In this document: positions 1 through 10,355 of the stretch, in pieces | How positions within the stretch are numbered: the stretch's first letter is position 1 | How the letters are laid out: each line of letters starts with the position of its first letter | Assembly (NCBI GenBank): GCA_020431405.1 | Contig: JAGQIK010000133.1 | Span: 1 to 53,807, forward strand | Direction of reading: 5' to 3' | DNA: 53,807 bases | Source of the DNA: Myxococcales bacterium | Lineage (GTDB): Bacteria > Myxococcota_A > Polyangia > GCA-2747355 | The notes under the pieces: generated by a model | The model's input: the letters and a program-made list of their open reading frames with translations, nothing else | Database searches by the model: none | Told to the model about the DNA's origin: nothing | Translations under genes and position numbers: made by a program

Positions 1-1
1 C

Positions 2-163
2 TCCGGCGCGCAGTTCTATCGCGTGGTGGTCTCGCTGATGCTCGAGGGCTTCCTCTGCGATCCGGTCTACGGCGGCAACCGCGGCGAGGTTGGGTGGAAG
101 CTGGTTGGCCACGTACCGCAGCTTCCGCGGCCGTTGAAGCCATATTCGAGCTGGCGGAGCTAA
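2..163 (+). CDS. Gluconate 2-dehydrogenase subunit 3-like protein, C-terminal fragment
   Basis: Reading frame 2 is open from the window edge to a TAA at 161-163 and encodes about 53 residues with the motif DPVYGGNRGEVGWKLVG, which is typical of the C-terminus of the small (subunit 3) component of membrane-linked gluconate or sugar dehydrogenases. The next gene, a GMC flavoprotein, starts 5 nt after this stop, which is the usual small-large subunit arrangement. In the family this subunit is exported by the Tat route together with the flavoprotein and hands electrons to a cytochrome. The N-terminus lies outside the window, so a Tat signal cannot be checked. The substrate cannot be told from this fragment. 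Confidence 0.75.
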   Translation, partial: SGAQFYRVVVSLMLEGFLCDPVYGGNRGEVGWKLVGHVPQLPRPLKPYSSWRS

Positions 164-168
164 CGCCG

Positions 169-1881
169 ATGAAGCCGCTCGAGCGTTGGGGCAAGCCCAT
201 CGGCAAGGACGTTACGCGTGGCGGCGTGGTCGACGCGGTGGTGATCGGCAGCGGTGCTGGCGGCTCGCCGGTGGCGCTGACGTTGGCGCGCGCCGGCTAT
301 CGCGTGGTGGTGCTCGAGAAGGGGCCGCACTACGACCAGCGCGACTTCGTCTACGACGAGATCCGATCCTGCCGGCGCGACTTCTTCGTGCCCTCGACGG
401 CCGACGAGCCGCACATGCGCGTGGATCCCAGCGGGCGTGCGCGCCGCACCACCGACGGCTGGATCTCGAACTGCGTTGGCGGCGGCACGGTGCACTTCAA
501 CGGCTGGTCCTTTCGCGCGCACCCCGAGGATCTGAAGCTTCGCAGCGCGCTCGGCGAGGTCAGAGGCAGCAGCGTCGCCGACTGGCCGATCGAGTGGGCC
601 GAGCTCGAGCCCTACTACGAGCGCGTCGAGTACGAGATCGGCGTCTCGGGCGATGCGCGCAAGAACCCCTTCGAGACCTTTCGCCGGCCGCTGCCGCTGC
701 CGCCGCTCCAAGGCAACGGCATCGGCGCGCTGATCGACGAGGCGTGCAAGGGCCTCGGTATGCATCCGTATCCGACGGCGCGCGCGATCCTCTCGCGCGC
801 TTGGAACGGCCGCTCGCCCTGCCGGCGCTCGTTTTTCTGCGGCAGCTACGGCTGCGAGACGGGCGCCAAGTCGTCGGCGCTGGCCGCGCTGCTGCCGCAA
901 GCCGTGGCGACGGGCAAGTGCCAGGTCAGGCCGCTGTGCATGGCAACGCGCATCGAGACCAACGCTGCAGGTGATCGCGCCGTGGCGGTGCACTACCTCG
1001 ACGCCAACAAGACCAAGCAGCGGCTGCAAGCGGCCGTGGTGGTGGTGGCCTGCTCGCCGGTGGAGAGCGCGCGGCTGTTTCTGCTCAGCAAGAGCAACAA
1101 GCACGCGCAGGGGCTGGCCAACGGCAGCGGTCAGGTTGGTCGCAACCTGATGTTTCTCGGCAAGGGCACGGGCGACGCCGAGTTTTCGCGCGCCGACGCG
1201 CGCATCAAAGCCATCGACTGGCGCGAGCCGTTCGTCAACCGCGCGCTGCAGGACTTCTATCTCATCGACTGGAAGGACCAAAAGAAGCGCCGCAAAGGCG
1301 GCACGATCAGCTGGCTGCTGCCGCACGCCAACCCGATCTACACCGCCGAGACGGCCGCCACGCGCGGTCGCGCGCTGCCGCTGTGGGGCGCAGCGCTCAA
1401 GGACGAGCTGCGCCGCCTCGGCACGGTGCGCCGGCTGGCCTTCGAGATCTTCAGCGAGACGCTCCCCGTGGCCGATTCGCGCGTGACGCTCGATCCCGAG
1501 GTCAAGGACCGCTTCGGCTTGCCGGTGGCGCGCCTCTCGATCGCGCAGCACGCGGTGGATCGCGAGGTCAGCTCGGTGCTGGTGGATCGCGCGATCAAGG
1601 TGCTCGAGGCGATGAAGGCCAAGCACCTGCATGTCGAGTCGCGCGGCGGCCAGGATCACGTGCTGCAAAGCGGCACGCTGCGCTTCGGCAAGGATCCCGA
1701 AAAGTCGGTGCTCGATCGCGACTGTCGCGCGCACCAGTTGCCGAACCTGTTTGTCACCGACAGCAGCTTCATGCCGACTAGCACCGGTGTGCCGCCCTCG
1801 TTGACCATCGAGGCCAACGCCATGCGCGTGGCCGATCGCATCGTGGCGCTCGGCAAGCAACACGGGCTGTTCAAGCGGTGA
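169..1881 (+). CDS. GMC family FAD-dependent oxidoreductase (sugar/gluconate dehydrogenase large subunit-like)
   Basis: A 570-aa flavoprotein. A Rossmann FAD-binding motif VIGSGAGGS lies at residues 25-33, followed by an FAD ribose-binding acidic residue in VVLEKG. The GMC C-terminal signature NLFVTDSSFMPTSTGVPPS is near the end. Three cysteines at about 218, 224 and 229 (CRRSFFCGSYGC) recall the Cys cluster of bacterial FAD sugar dehydrogenases, where it can hold an Fe-S centre; that role is inference here. I chose ATG 169 because it lies 5 nt after the stop of the upstream subunit gene; a GTG at 94 would add 25 residues that overlap that gene in another frame. Likely periplasmic, oxidising a sugar or alcohol with electrons passed to the respiratory chain. 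The substrate is unknown. Confidence 0.85.
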   Translation: MKPLERWGKPIGKDVTRGGVVDAVVIGSGAGGSPVALTLARAGYRVVVLEKGPHYDQRDFVYDEIRSCRRDFFVPSTADEPHMRVDPSGRARRTTDGWISNCVGGGTVHFNGWSFRAHPEDLKLRSALGEVRGSSVADWPIEWAELEPYYERVEYEIGVSGDARKNPFETFRRPLPLPPLQGNGIGALIDEACKGLGMHPYPTARAILSRAWNGRSPCRRSFFCGSYGCETGAKSSALAALLPQAVATGKCQVRPLCMATRIETNAAGDRAVAVHYLDANKTKQRLQAAVVVVACSPVESARLFLLSKSNKHAQGLANGSGQVGRNLMFLGKGTGDAEFSRADARIKAIDWREPFVNRALQDFYLIDWKDQKKRRKGGTISWLLPHANPIYTAETAATRGRALPLWGAALKDELRRLGTVRRLAFEIFSETLPVADSRVTLDPEVKDRFGLPVARLSIAQHAVDREVSSVLVDRAIKVLEAMKAKHLHVESRGGQDHVLQSGTLRFGKDPEKSVLDRDCRAHQLPNLFVTDSSFMPTSTGVPPSLTIEANAMRVADRIVALGKQHGLFKR

Positions 1882-2924
1882 GACGGACCGCGCTCGTCAT
1901 CGGCGCGTTGCTGCTCGCCGGCTGCCCCAAGTCGGGCGGAGGCGAAAGCAAGCCGGACGTGCAGGCAGCCAAGCCGGACGCCAGCGCGCCAGCCAAGTCG
2001 CCGCCGCGGGCTCGTATCCCTAACACGCTGCTCGGCGGCGAGCGCGGCATCGATCACGTGGGCGTGGCGGTCAAAGACCTCGCCGCCGCTCAGAAGACCT
2101 ATCACGAGAAGCTCGGCTTCAGCCGGCCCACGCGCGGGCGGCTTCCCAACGGCCTCGACAACGTCAACTACTACTTCGAGGACGCCACCTACCTCGAGAC
2201 GCTGACCTACTACGACGACAAGAAGGCCAAGTGGCTGGCCTACTTCCTCGGCAAGTTCGGCGAGGGCGGCAACTTCCTGGTGCTCAGCGTGCGCTCCATC
2301 GATGCCACGGCGCGCTTTCTCGAGGCGCGCGGCGTGAGCATGTCCAAGCCACACCTCGGCAGCATTCGCGTCAAGGGCAAGCGCGGCGGCAGCTGGCGCA
2401 CCTTGTTCTTCAAGAAGTCGCCGCTGCCCGGCGCCCCGGTGTATTTCATCGGCTACCCGCGAAAGCGGCGCGCTCGTTTTCTGCGCAAGCTGCAGAGCCC
2501 GCGCGTGCGGCAGCGCTACTTCGCACACGAAAACGGCGCGCTGGGCATCAAGGCGGTGTGGATGGCGGTCAACGATCTCGAAGCGGCCGCCAAGGGCTAC
2601 GAGAAGATCGGGCTCGCGAGAGGGCGCGCCATCGAGCACGCCAAGCTCGGCGCGCGCGGCATCGAGCTCGCCGCCGGCATCGGCAAGATCCTGCTGCTCG
2701 CGCCGGCGAAGAAAGGCAAGGGTGCGGTGGCGAAGTTCCTCGCGCGCCGACCGCCGGGCGTGCTCGGCATGAGCATTCTGGTCAAGGATCTCGAGGCGGC
2801 GCGCGCGCTGATCAACAAGCGCAACAAGACCAAGCTGAAGGTCTACGACGGGCCGCTGGGCAAGAGTGTGCTGGTGCCCGCGAAGCTGGCGCACCACACC
2901 TATCTAGAGCTCTTTTCTCGCTAG
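1878..2924 (+). CDS. Lipoprotein with two glyoxalase/VOC-fold modules
   Basis: A 348-aa protein that starts with GTG inside a 4-bp GTGA overlap with the flavoprotein stop, so the two are translationally coupled. The N-terminus is a lipoprotein signal with lipobox LLAGC (Cys 16), then a Pro/Ala/Lys linker. From about residue 57 GIDHVGVAVKDL begins a vicinal-oxygen-chelate module, and a second, more degenerate copy begins at GIKAVWMAVNDL (about 222). The first module has a glyoxalase-like HVGVAV strand with a potential metal His, but the second lacks it, so catalysis is uncertain. It may bind a ligand at the outer membrane. The gene ends 19 nt from the stop of the convergent Kelch gene; I see no clear terminator between them. 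Confidence 0.7.
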   Translation: MRRTALVIGALLLAGCPKSGGGESKPDVQAAKPDASAPAKSPPRARIPNTLLGGERGIDHVGVAVKDLAAAQKTYHEKLGFSRPTRGRLPNGLDNVNYYFEDATYLETLTYYDDKKAKWLAYFLGKFGEGGNFLVLSVRSIDATARFLEARGVSMSKPHLGSIRVKGKRGGSWRTLFFKKSPLPGAPVYFIGYPRKRRARFLRKLQSPRVRQRYFAHENGALGIKAVWMAVNDLEAAAKGYEKIGLARGRAIEHAKLGARGIELAAGIGKILLLAPAKKGKGAVAKFLARRPPGVLGMSILVKDLEAARALINKRNKTKLKVYDGPLGKSVLVPAKLAHHTYLELFSR

Positions 2925-2943
2925 CAGCGGGGCGCCGGCGGCG

Positions 2944-4416
2944 TCACGGCGCGACGTAGATCTCGACCGTCTCGCTGGGCGAAGGTCCCACGCCGCCGAT
3001 GACGACCACGTTGCCGCTGCCCAGCAGCGTCGCGGTATGGCCCGCGCGCGGTTGGTTGAGTCGCGCTTGCAGCGGCGTGATCTGCACGTTGCCGGAGTCG
3101 AGCAGGCGCAGCTCGGTGACGATGTTTGTCTGGCCGCCGTTGACGCTGTCGGCGAAGCCGCCGATGACGAGCTGCACCGTCGCGTCGAGGGCCGTCGCCG
3201 TGTGTGCCCACACCGCTGTCGGCAGCTGCCCGACCTCTTCGACGGTGAGCGTCTCGCCGTCGATGCGCAGCCGCTCGAGCTTGTTGACCGCCACGCCGCC
3301 GTCGCCGAGGCCGCCGCTGACGATGTAGCTGTCGCCGAGGCGTGCGACGCGCAGGTGCGCGCGTGCGGTCTCGAGGTTTGGGCCCTGGGTCCAGACGGGC
3401 GAGCCGGGCGTGTGGATCTCGATCGACGCGAGCGCTCGCCCGCCGGCGTCGAAGCCGCCGATGGCGACCAGCCTGCCGTCGTCGAGGCGGATCAGGGCGT
3501 GGGCGCGCCGCGGCTGCAGCAGGCCAGGGTGCGGCTCGGGCACCACGCCGCCACCGTTGACCAGCGTCACGCCACCGAGGGCGCCGGAGCCGCTCTGTCC
3601 GCCGCGGCCGCCGACGAGCACGGCGTTGTCGCCGCGTGCGGCCGCCGCGTGCTCCGAAAACGCCGTGCCGAGGCTGCCGCTGACGAAGAAGCCCTGCTCG
3701 GGGATGAACGTCAGCAGCTTGGCGACGGGGGCGCCCTGCTGTTGGCCGCCGGCGATGATCACGCTGCCGTCGGGCAAACGCGTGGCGGTGTGAAGCGCGC
3801 GCGGCGTGCAGGTGTCGGCGAGGCATTCGACGCGCTCGAAGCGCAGGCTGTCCTGGTGGGCCCGCTCCACCGAGGCGAGGGCGGGCACCGCCATGTTCTG
3901 TTCGGGACGCCAGCTGCTCGGATCGACGCCGCCGACGACGAGCAGCTTTCCGTTGCCGAGCAGCGTCGTGGTGTGAAAGGCGCGCGGGGTCGACAGCCCA
4001 CCGTCGCCGCTGCCGTCGACGGCGCGCGCCGGTGCGCGCGAGAACTGCCCGATGAAGCCCATGAACAGCTCGATCACGTTGTTGCCCTCGTCGATGCGTA
4101 ACGGGGCGCTGCGGGCGCGACTCTTGGGCACGTTGGACAGCACGCCCTCGACGGTGACCACCTGTCCGTCGCCGGTGGGGATGCCGGGCAGCTCGCCTGT
4201 GCCGTCGAGCGAGATGGTCACGGGGCCGGTGAGGCCCTCGGGGCCGTCGACGCGGAAGCGCAGCTCCGAGACCGAGCTGGCGAGCGGGTTGTCTGCGTCG
4301 ACCGCGGACGGCAGCAGCTTGACGATCAACCGCCCGACGTTGCGCTCGCAGCCGCTCGTCGAGAGCACGAGCGCGAACAGCGCGAAGGCGAAGGAGCGGC
4401 GAGGCACGGACAGCAT
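2944..4416 (-). CDS. Kelch-type beta-propeller lipoprotein
   Basis: A 490-aa lipoprotein with lipobox LSTSGC (Cys 23). An N-terminal domain of about 120 residues is followed by six Kelch-like repeats, each with a double-Gly strand. Examples are FHTTTLLGNGKLLVVGGVD, LHTATRLPDGSVIIAGGQ, AHALIRLDDGRLVAIGGFD, AHLRVARLGDSYIVSGGLG and AGHTATLLGSGNVVVIGG. This predicts a six-bladed propeller anchored to the outer or inner membrane, probably a binding platform. It is the last gene of the long minus-strand block and starts 47 nt after the preceding gene. No good ribosome-binding site precedes the ATG. I do not know its ligand. Confidence 0.75.
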   Translation of the reverse strand: MLSVPRRSFAFALFALVLSTSGCERNVGRLIVKLLPSAVDADNPLASSVSELRFRVDGPEGLTGPVTISLDGTGELPGIPTGDGQVVTVEGVLSNVPKSRARSAPLRIDEGNNVIELFMGFIGQFSRAPARAVDGSGDGGLSTPRAFHTTTLLGNGKLLVVGGVDPSSWRPEQNMAVPALASVERAHQDSLRFERVECLADTCTPRALHTATRLPDGSVIIAGGQQQGAPVAKLLTFIPEQGFFVSGSLGTAFSEHAAAARGDNAVLVGGRGGQSGSGALGGVTLVNGGGVVPEPHPGLLQPRRAHALIRLDDGRLVAIGGFDAGGRALASIEIHTPGSPVWTQGPNLETARAHLRVARLGDSYIVSGGLGDGGVAVNKLERLRIDGETLTVEEVGQLPTAVWAHTATALDATVQLVIGGFADSVNGGQTNIVTELRLLDSGNVQITPLQARLNQPRAGHTATLLGSGNVVVIGGVGPSPSETVEIYVAP

Positions 4417-4463
4417 CGTATGCTGAAAGGGGTGAGGGGAGAAAGGCGCTCTAGGTGGGCGTG

Positions 4464-5612
4464 CTACGGCAGGGCGATGGAGCCGGTGACGGTGTCACGC
4501 CTCACCGACAGCGGCACGATGATGGCGGCTGCCACGCCGACGCCGAGGCCGACCCACGTGTACCAGCGCTTGTACCAGGGTGTGGGCGGCGGCGGGATCA
4601 CGATCGGCTTCTTGCCATTTTTGATCTTCACTAGCGTCTTGGGCGCAGGATAGAGCTGGTCGGCGCGCTCGCGCGCGCGCGTGATGAATGCGGCGAGCGC
4701 CTTATCACGCGCGTCTCCCGACGCGGCGATGACGTGCGAGGTGTTCGCCAGCGCGCGCTTCTCGCGGCGTGACAGCAGCATCGTGCTGAGCAGCAACGTG
4801 CCGTCCTGCGCCTCGCCGCGCACCAGCAGCAGCGCGCGTGCGTCGGCGAGCTCGACGACGCGAAGCAGATCCGTCGCCGTCGGTGCAGGCGCCGGCGGCA
4901 GCGAGCTCTTGGCCGAATTGAACGCGGCGCGCACCTGCGGGCTGTAATGTGCGGTGAGCGTGAGCGAGGGGTCGAGGTGCAGCGCGCGCACGAACGCGTC
5001 GCGCGCCTGATCCGGCTCGACGCTCTGCATCGCCGCCACGCCGACGAGCACCTCGATGCGCGCGATGCGCCGCGGATCGTAGTAGCGCACGAAGCTGCCA
5101 TCGAGCAGCTGCCTCGCCTCGCCCAGCACCTTGGCCGCCTTGGGGTGATCGAGCGCGATGGTCGCCTGCCGGCCGCGCAGCCGCAGCGCCTTGGCGCGCT
5201 CGAGCACGCGCCGCTGGCGATCGTGCGAGCGCATCGCGGGCAGCAGCGCGCGCAGCGGCACCACGCGCATGCGCTTGGACTTGGACAGCTCGGCGATGAC
5301 GATGGCGCGCGCCCTGGCGTCGAGGCCTTGCTCGACGAGCACCAGCGCAGGCAGCTCGCCGTCGGCGCTTGCCAACGCGGGCTGAGAGCTCGCCGGCTGC
5401 CCTGCTGCGGGGCGGGACGCTGCGGGGCGGGACGCCGCGGGCTGCGATGCGGGCTGTGAGGTGGGGGCGGAGGTCGGAGGCGCGGCCGAGGCGCTAGAGC
5501 CGGCAAGGAGCGCCGTCGCAAATGCGACCCGACGCAGAGGCGCGAGGGCGCGAAGGCGCAAGGGCACTGTCTCTAGAGCTTCGCGCCCGTGCGCCTTGGC
5601 GTTGATCCCCAA
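4464..5612 (-). CDS. Exported protein with Pro/Ala/Ser-rich linker and C-terminal membrane anchor
   Basis: A protein of up to 382 aa that I do not recognise. The longest reading starts at a TTG (5612) directly abutting the stop of the upstream gene. A GTG at 5567 gives a more normal signal peptide beginning PLRLRALAPLRR and is a real alternative. After the signal comes a low-complexity SQPA/RPAA linker, then a globular region of about 230 residues containing a TPR-like helical part (DQARDAFVRALHLDPSL). The C-terminus has a Pro run, WYKRWYTW, and one hydrophobic helix followed by RR. That tail is common in myxobacterial proteins and would put the protein in the periplasm, tethered to the inner membrane. 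Function unknown. Confidence 0.65.
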   Translation of the reverse strand: MGINAKAHGREALETVPLRLRALAPLRRVAFATALLAGSSASAAPPTSAPTSQPASQPAASRPAASRPAAGQPASSQPALASADGELPALVLVEQGLDARARAIVIAELSKSKRMRVVPLRALLPAMRSHDRQRRVLERAKALRLRGRQATIALDHPKAAKVLGEARQLLDGSFVRYYDPRRIARIEVLVGVAAMQSVEPDQARDAFVRALHLDPSLTLTAHYSPQVRAAFNSAKSSLPPAPAPTATDLLRVVELADARALLLVRGEAQDGTLLLSTMLLSRREKRALANTSHVIAASGDARDKALAAFITRARERADQLYPAPKTLVKIKNGKKPIVIPPPPTPWYKRWYTWVGLGVGVAAAIIVPLSVRRDTVTGSIALP

Positions 5613-6242
5613 CTACTTGTGGCAGGCCGCTTGCGTGTCCACCGCCTTGCACTCGAGGCCAGTGGTCAGGTCGGGGTTGGCGAGATCAGGCGGGCCGCCG
5701 TCGCCGATGGGGCCGGCGTCAGGGGTGCCCTGCTGCGGGTTGTAGGCGAGGCCGCACACCGGCAGCTTCAGCACCGGGAAGTTCTGCGCGTTGGAGTAGA
5801 CGCGCAGCTGGCCGTGGTCTTCGCCGACGGCGGTCGGAAAGTAGTCGGTCTTGACGCCGATGGTCTCGCGCGGGTTGGCCGAGCGGCCAGGCTGGATGTC
5901 GGCGTCGGTGACGTTGGTGAAGAAGCAGCGGCTGTCACCCCAGACCTCGACCTTGGTAATCTCGAGCTTGGCGTTGTTGGAGCAGTTGGTGAGGATGAAC
6001 GCGATCTGGCCCGGGGCCGCGTTGGGATCGATGCCGAAGCCCACCGCCTGACCACGCAGGTCGGGACAGATCTGCGGCTCGCTGCAGTTGTACTCGAGGG
6101 CCTTGGCGAGCTGGTCGGCGGCGCTCACGCCATTGTAGTCCTCGACGCCGATGCCCTTCGGCGGACACGGTTTGAGGTCCTTGTCGGTCGAGCTGCACGC
6201 TCCACACAACAGCAGGGTGCTGACAGCGATCCAGGCTTTCAT
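5613..6242 (-). CDS. Cys-containing lipoprotein, unknown function
   Basis: A 209-aa protein with a lipoprotein signal (lipobox LCGAC, Cys 16). GGGAG lies upstream of the ATG as a ribosome-binding site. The body has about eight cysteines and a beta-rich stretch (IAFILTNCSNNAKLEITKVEVWG) resembling the Ig-like folds found in many myxobacterial surface lipoproteins. The end is a Pro/Gly/Asp linker followed by a short Cys-containing tail. It starts 25 nt after the sigma-54 activator gene and abuts the next gene, so it is probably co-transcribed. I cannot assign a function. Confidence 0.65.
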   Translation of the reverse strand: MKAWIAVSTLLLCGACSSTDKDLKPCPPKGIGVEDYNGVSAADQLAKALEYNCSEPQICPDLRGQAVGFGIDPNAAPGQIAFILTNCSNNAKLEITKVEVWGDSRCFFTNVTDADIQPGRSANPRETIGVKTDYFPTAVGEDHGQLRVYSNAQNFPVLKLPVCGLAYNPQQGTPDAGPIGDGGPPDLANPDLTTGLECKAVDTQAACHK

Positions 6243-6267
6243 GGTGTTCTCCCGTTCGAGCTACGTA

Positions 6268-7605
<1,338 letters not shown>

Positions 7606-7620
7606 GGCCCCGCGCGCGCG

Positions 7621-9723
7621 CTACTTGCCCTTCTTCAGCTTGTCCAGCGCGAGGACTGCCGCCGAGTACTTCGGGTTGGCCTTGATCGCCGCCTGGAACG
7701 CAGCGGCCGCTTCGGCCTTCTTGCCCTGGCCGACATAGATCAGGCCGAGGTTGTAGTGCGCTTCGGCGAAGCTGGGGCGCAGCTTGACCACCTGCTTGAA
7801 GCTCGCGATGGCCTCTTCGACGCGCTGTGGGTTGGAGTTGTAGAGCACGCCGCCGCGGTAGTAGTGGGCGAACTCGTTGTTGGGCGCCTGCTTGACGGCG
7901 ATGTCGAGCTGCGCGAGCGCCTTCTTGCGCAGACCGAGCCGCGCCAGCGCGTAGCCGAGCGCGATGCGCGAGCGCACGTGCTTGTCGTTGACCTTCAGCG
8001 CAGCCTGGTACTCGGCGATCTCGGCCTGGGTCTTGTTTTGGCGAAACAGCACGTCGCCGCGCTTGTAGTGCGCCTCGGCGGCGACGCTCGGATCCGACGC
8101 GGCCGCGGCGGCGTAGGCCTTGAGCGCCTTCTTGAACTCGTTGCGGCTGTGGTAGGTCTCGCCGAGGCGGAACTGCGCGCCGGCATGGCGCGGGTCCGCT
8201 CGCGCCGCGGCCTCGTAGTGCGCGATGGCGCGCTTGCGCTTGCCCATCGCGTAGAGCACCTCGCCCATGTTGAAGTGCGCCTCGGCGCTGTGCGGCTTGA
8301 GCGCCAGCGCCTCCTTGTACTGCTCGATGGCGCGCTCGGCCTTGCCCGCAGCGGCGAGCAGCTTGCCGAGCACGAGCCGCGACGTGGCGTCTCGCGGGGC
8401 GGCGCGCACGGCGGCCTCGAGCTCGCGGATAGCGCGCCTCGAGTCGCCTTTCTGCGCCAGCGCCAAGCCCATCACGCGGCGCGCCTGCGTGTCGCCCGGC
8501 TTGAGCTCGAGCGCCCTGGCGAGGGCGATCTTGGCCTCGTGGATCTTGCCGCGCTTGAGCAGCGCTTCTCCGAGCATGCGGTGCGCCGACGCCATGTTGG
8601 GGTTGACCACCAGCACGTCGCGCAGCAGCTTGATCGCCTCTTTGACCTTGCCCGAGCGCATCACCGCGACGGCGAGGTTGAGCTTGGCGAGCGTGAACTT
8701 GGGGTCGACCTTGAGCGCCTCGCGGAAGGCGCGCACCATCTCGGTGCTCTTGTTGAGCCGACCGAGGCTCACGCCGAGGTTGTTCCACGCGCGCGCGTGT
8801 TTGCGTTTGAGGCGCAGCGCCTGGCGGTAGGCCTTGGCCGCGTCACCCCAACGTTTGAGGCGAAACAGGCACACGCCGCGGTTGTAGTGCAGCTCGGAGT
8901 CCTTCTTGGCGAGCTTGATCGCGCGGTCGTAGAGCTTGAGCGCCGCCTCGAGGCGGCCGCTGAAGAGCAGCAGGTTGGCGAGGTTGTTGTACGCGGCGAC
9001 AAACTTGGGGTCGAGCGCCAGCGCGCGGCGATAGCGCGATTCGGCACGCGTGCTGTCGAGCGACTGGAAGCGCGCCTCGCCGAGATAGAACTGCGCCTCG
9101 GCCGAGCTGTCGCGCAGCTTGACCGCCTCGCCGAAGGCGTAGGCCGCGCGGCGCGGCAGACCGCGACGCAGATACGTCATGCCGAGGTTCATCCAGGCCA
9201 GGTACATGCGCGGCGCGAGGTCGGTGACCTTGAGAAACTGTTTGAGCGCTTCGTCGGTGCTACCGCGCCGGTAGAGCGCGACGCCCAGCTCGAGGCGCGC
9301 CGAGGCGTCTTGCGGGCGCGAGGCCACCACGCGACGAAACGCCGGCAATGCGTCATCGAGGTTGCCGAGGCGCAGCGTCACGCCGCCGTACTTGCGCAGC
9401 ACGTCGATGTCGCCAGGGTTGCTCTTGAGCGCCGCCTTGAGCTTGCGCAGCTCGCGCTTGAGCGCCCCTTTGGATTTGGCGTCGACGGTGGGCAGCAGCA
9501 CTTCGCCGCTGGCGGCGCTGGTCGTGCCGCTCTGCTGCGGGTCGGTGCTCTTGTTGTTCTCGACCGCTCGCTTGGCGAGGTTTCCGCTGATGCCTTTGAC
9601 GCGCTTCCACAGCGGCTTCTTCTTGGCGGGCGCGCGCCGCTCGGCCTGCGCCGTGGTGGCGCCGGCGAGCAGAAGCCCAGCCGACAACAGAAGCCCAGCG
9701 ACCCCTTTGATCCTCTGCCCCAT
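7621..9723 (-). CDS. Large exported TPR-repeat protein (Glt/Nfs-like machine component)
   Basis: A 700-aa protein: signal peptide (cleavage after AQA, about residue 26), a short basic/Asp linker, then an almost continuous array of tetratricopeptide repeats from about residue 65 to the end. Consensus positions recur every 34 residues (A..NLG..Y...G....A...Y..AL...P). I chose ATG 9723 because it overlaps the upstream stop by 1 nt (TGATG); the longer open frame running to 10209 is antisense-like Arg/Ala sequence over the neighbouring gene. It probably forms a periplasmic superhelical scaffold. Large TPR proteins such as GltD and NfsD/NfsC are parts of the Myxococcus gliding and spore-coat machines; equivalence with any one of them is inference. 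Confidence 0.88.
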   Translation of the reverse strand: MGQRIKGVAGLLLSAGLLLAGATTAQAERRAPAKKKPLWKRVKGISGNLAKRAVENNKSTDPQQSGTTSAASGEVLLPTVDAKSKGALKRELRKLKAALKSNPGDIDVLRKYGGVTLRLGNLDDALPAFRRVVASRPQDASARLELGVALYRRGSTDEALKQFLKVTDLAPRMYLAWMNLGMTYLRRGLPRRAAYAFGEAVKLRDSSAEAQFYLGEARFQSLDSTRAESRYRRALALDPKFVAAYNNLANLLLFSGRLEAALKLYDRAIKLAKKDSELHYNRGVCLFRLKRWGDAAKAYRQALRLKRKHARAWNNLGVSLGRLNKSTEMVRAFREALKVDPKFTLAKLNLAVAVMRSGKVKEAIKLLRDVLVVNPNMASAHRMLGEALLKRGKIHEAKIALARALELKPGDTQARRVMGLALAQKGDSRRAIRELEAAVRAAPRDATSRLVLGKLLAAAGKAERAIEQYKEALALKPHSAEAHFNMGEVLYAMGKRKRAIAHYEAAARADPRHAGAQFRLGETYHSRNEFKKALKAYAAAAASDPSVAAEAHYKRGDVLFRQNKTQAEIAEYQAALKVNDKHVRSRIALGYALARLGLRKKALAQLDIAVKQAPNNEFAHYYRGGVLYNSNPQRVEEAIASFKQVVKLRPSFAEAHYNLGLIYVGQGKKAEAAAAFQAAIKANPKYSAAVLALDKLKKGK

Positions 9724-10355
9724 CAATCGATCCACAGCCCAGTGTTGTAGTCGCCGGTCTGCGCCACGTAGCGGCGACGCAGCGTCCACCAGCGTTGCTC
9801 CTTCTTGCGCGCGTCGCGCCGCATCTTGCGCACGCGCTTGCGCGCGCGGTCGAAGCGCTTCTTCAGCTCGTCGTACTGCACCTTGAAGTCTTTGACGTTG
9901 AAGTTCTTGCCGCCGAGCAGGTCCTCGCGCTGGATCACCTGCGCCTTGGCTAGCTCCACCGCCGCGCGCGCCACGCGCAGGCCGAAGCGATGCAGCCGCA
10001 CGTTGAGCTTCGCCCAGTCCTCGAGCGACTCGAGGTGCACCAGCCAAGCCTCCGCGACGCGCACGGCGCTGCCTTTGCCGCCCTTTTCGGCGCGCCGGAT
10101 TGTGCGCTCGGCCTTCTTGATGCGCAGCCGCACCGTGTGCAGCTCGTCTTTGGCTTCGTCGAGGCGGTCGAGGGCGACGACGATCTCGTTTTCGGCGTCG
10201 TAGACCCACAGCTGCCCGCGGCGCGAAGCCTCGCGCAGCTGCTTTTTGTCGATGGTGTACGACAGCGAGCTGCCGCAGCCAGCAGCGGACAATACGAGCA
10301 GCGACAGAGACGCTGCCCCGACGATGGCTGCTCTACCGATGGCGTGCTTGCTCAT
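9723..10355 (-). CDS. Coiled-coil lipoprotein of the envelope-machine block
   Basis: A 210-aa lipoprotein with lipobox SAAGC (Cys 27). The mature part is highly charged and helical. A long heptad-like segment (about 50-100) and a second Lys/Arg-rich helix (about 160-195, YDELKKRFDRARKRVRKMRRDA) suggest an antiparallel coiled coil, and the protein ends in an aromatic tail. Its ATG overlaps the stop of the upstream TPR lipoprotein in an ATGA quartet, and AAGGGG lies ahead of the ATG. Its own stop overlaps the next start. This tight coupling between two TPR genes suggests it binds one or both. I do not recognise a named family; the small lipoproteins of Glt/Nfs systems are the nearest functional parallel. 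Confidence 0.78.
   Translation of the reverse strand: MSKHAIGRAAIVGAASLSLLVLSAAGCGSSLSYTIDKKQLREASRRGQLWVYDAENEIVVALDRLDEAKDELHTVRLRIKKAERTIRRAEKGGKGSAVRVAEAWLVHLESLEDWAKLNVRLHRFGLRVARAAVELAKAQVIQREDLLGGKNFNVKDFKVQYDELKKRFDRARKRVRKMRRDARKKEQRWWTLRRRYVAQTGDYNTGLWID

Noticed and set aside
9724-10209. 5' extension of the 700-aa TPR gene
   Set aside because: The extension reads as Arg/Ala shadow of the coiled-coil lipoprotein; ATG 9723 begins a signal peptide and overlaps the upstream stop.
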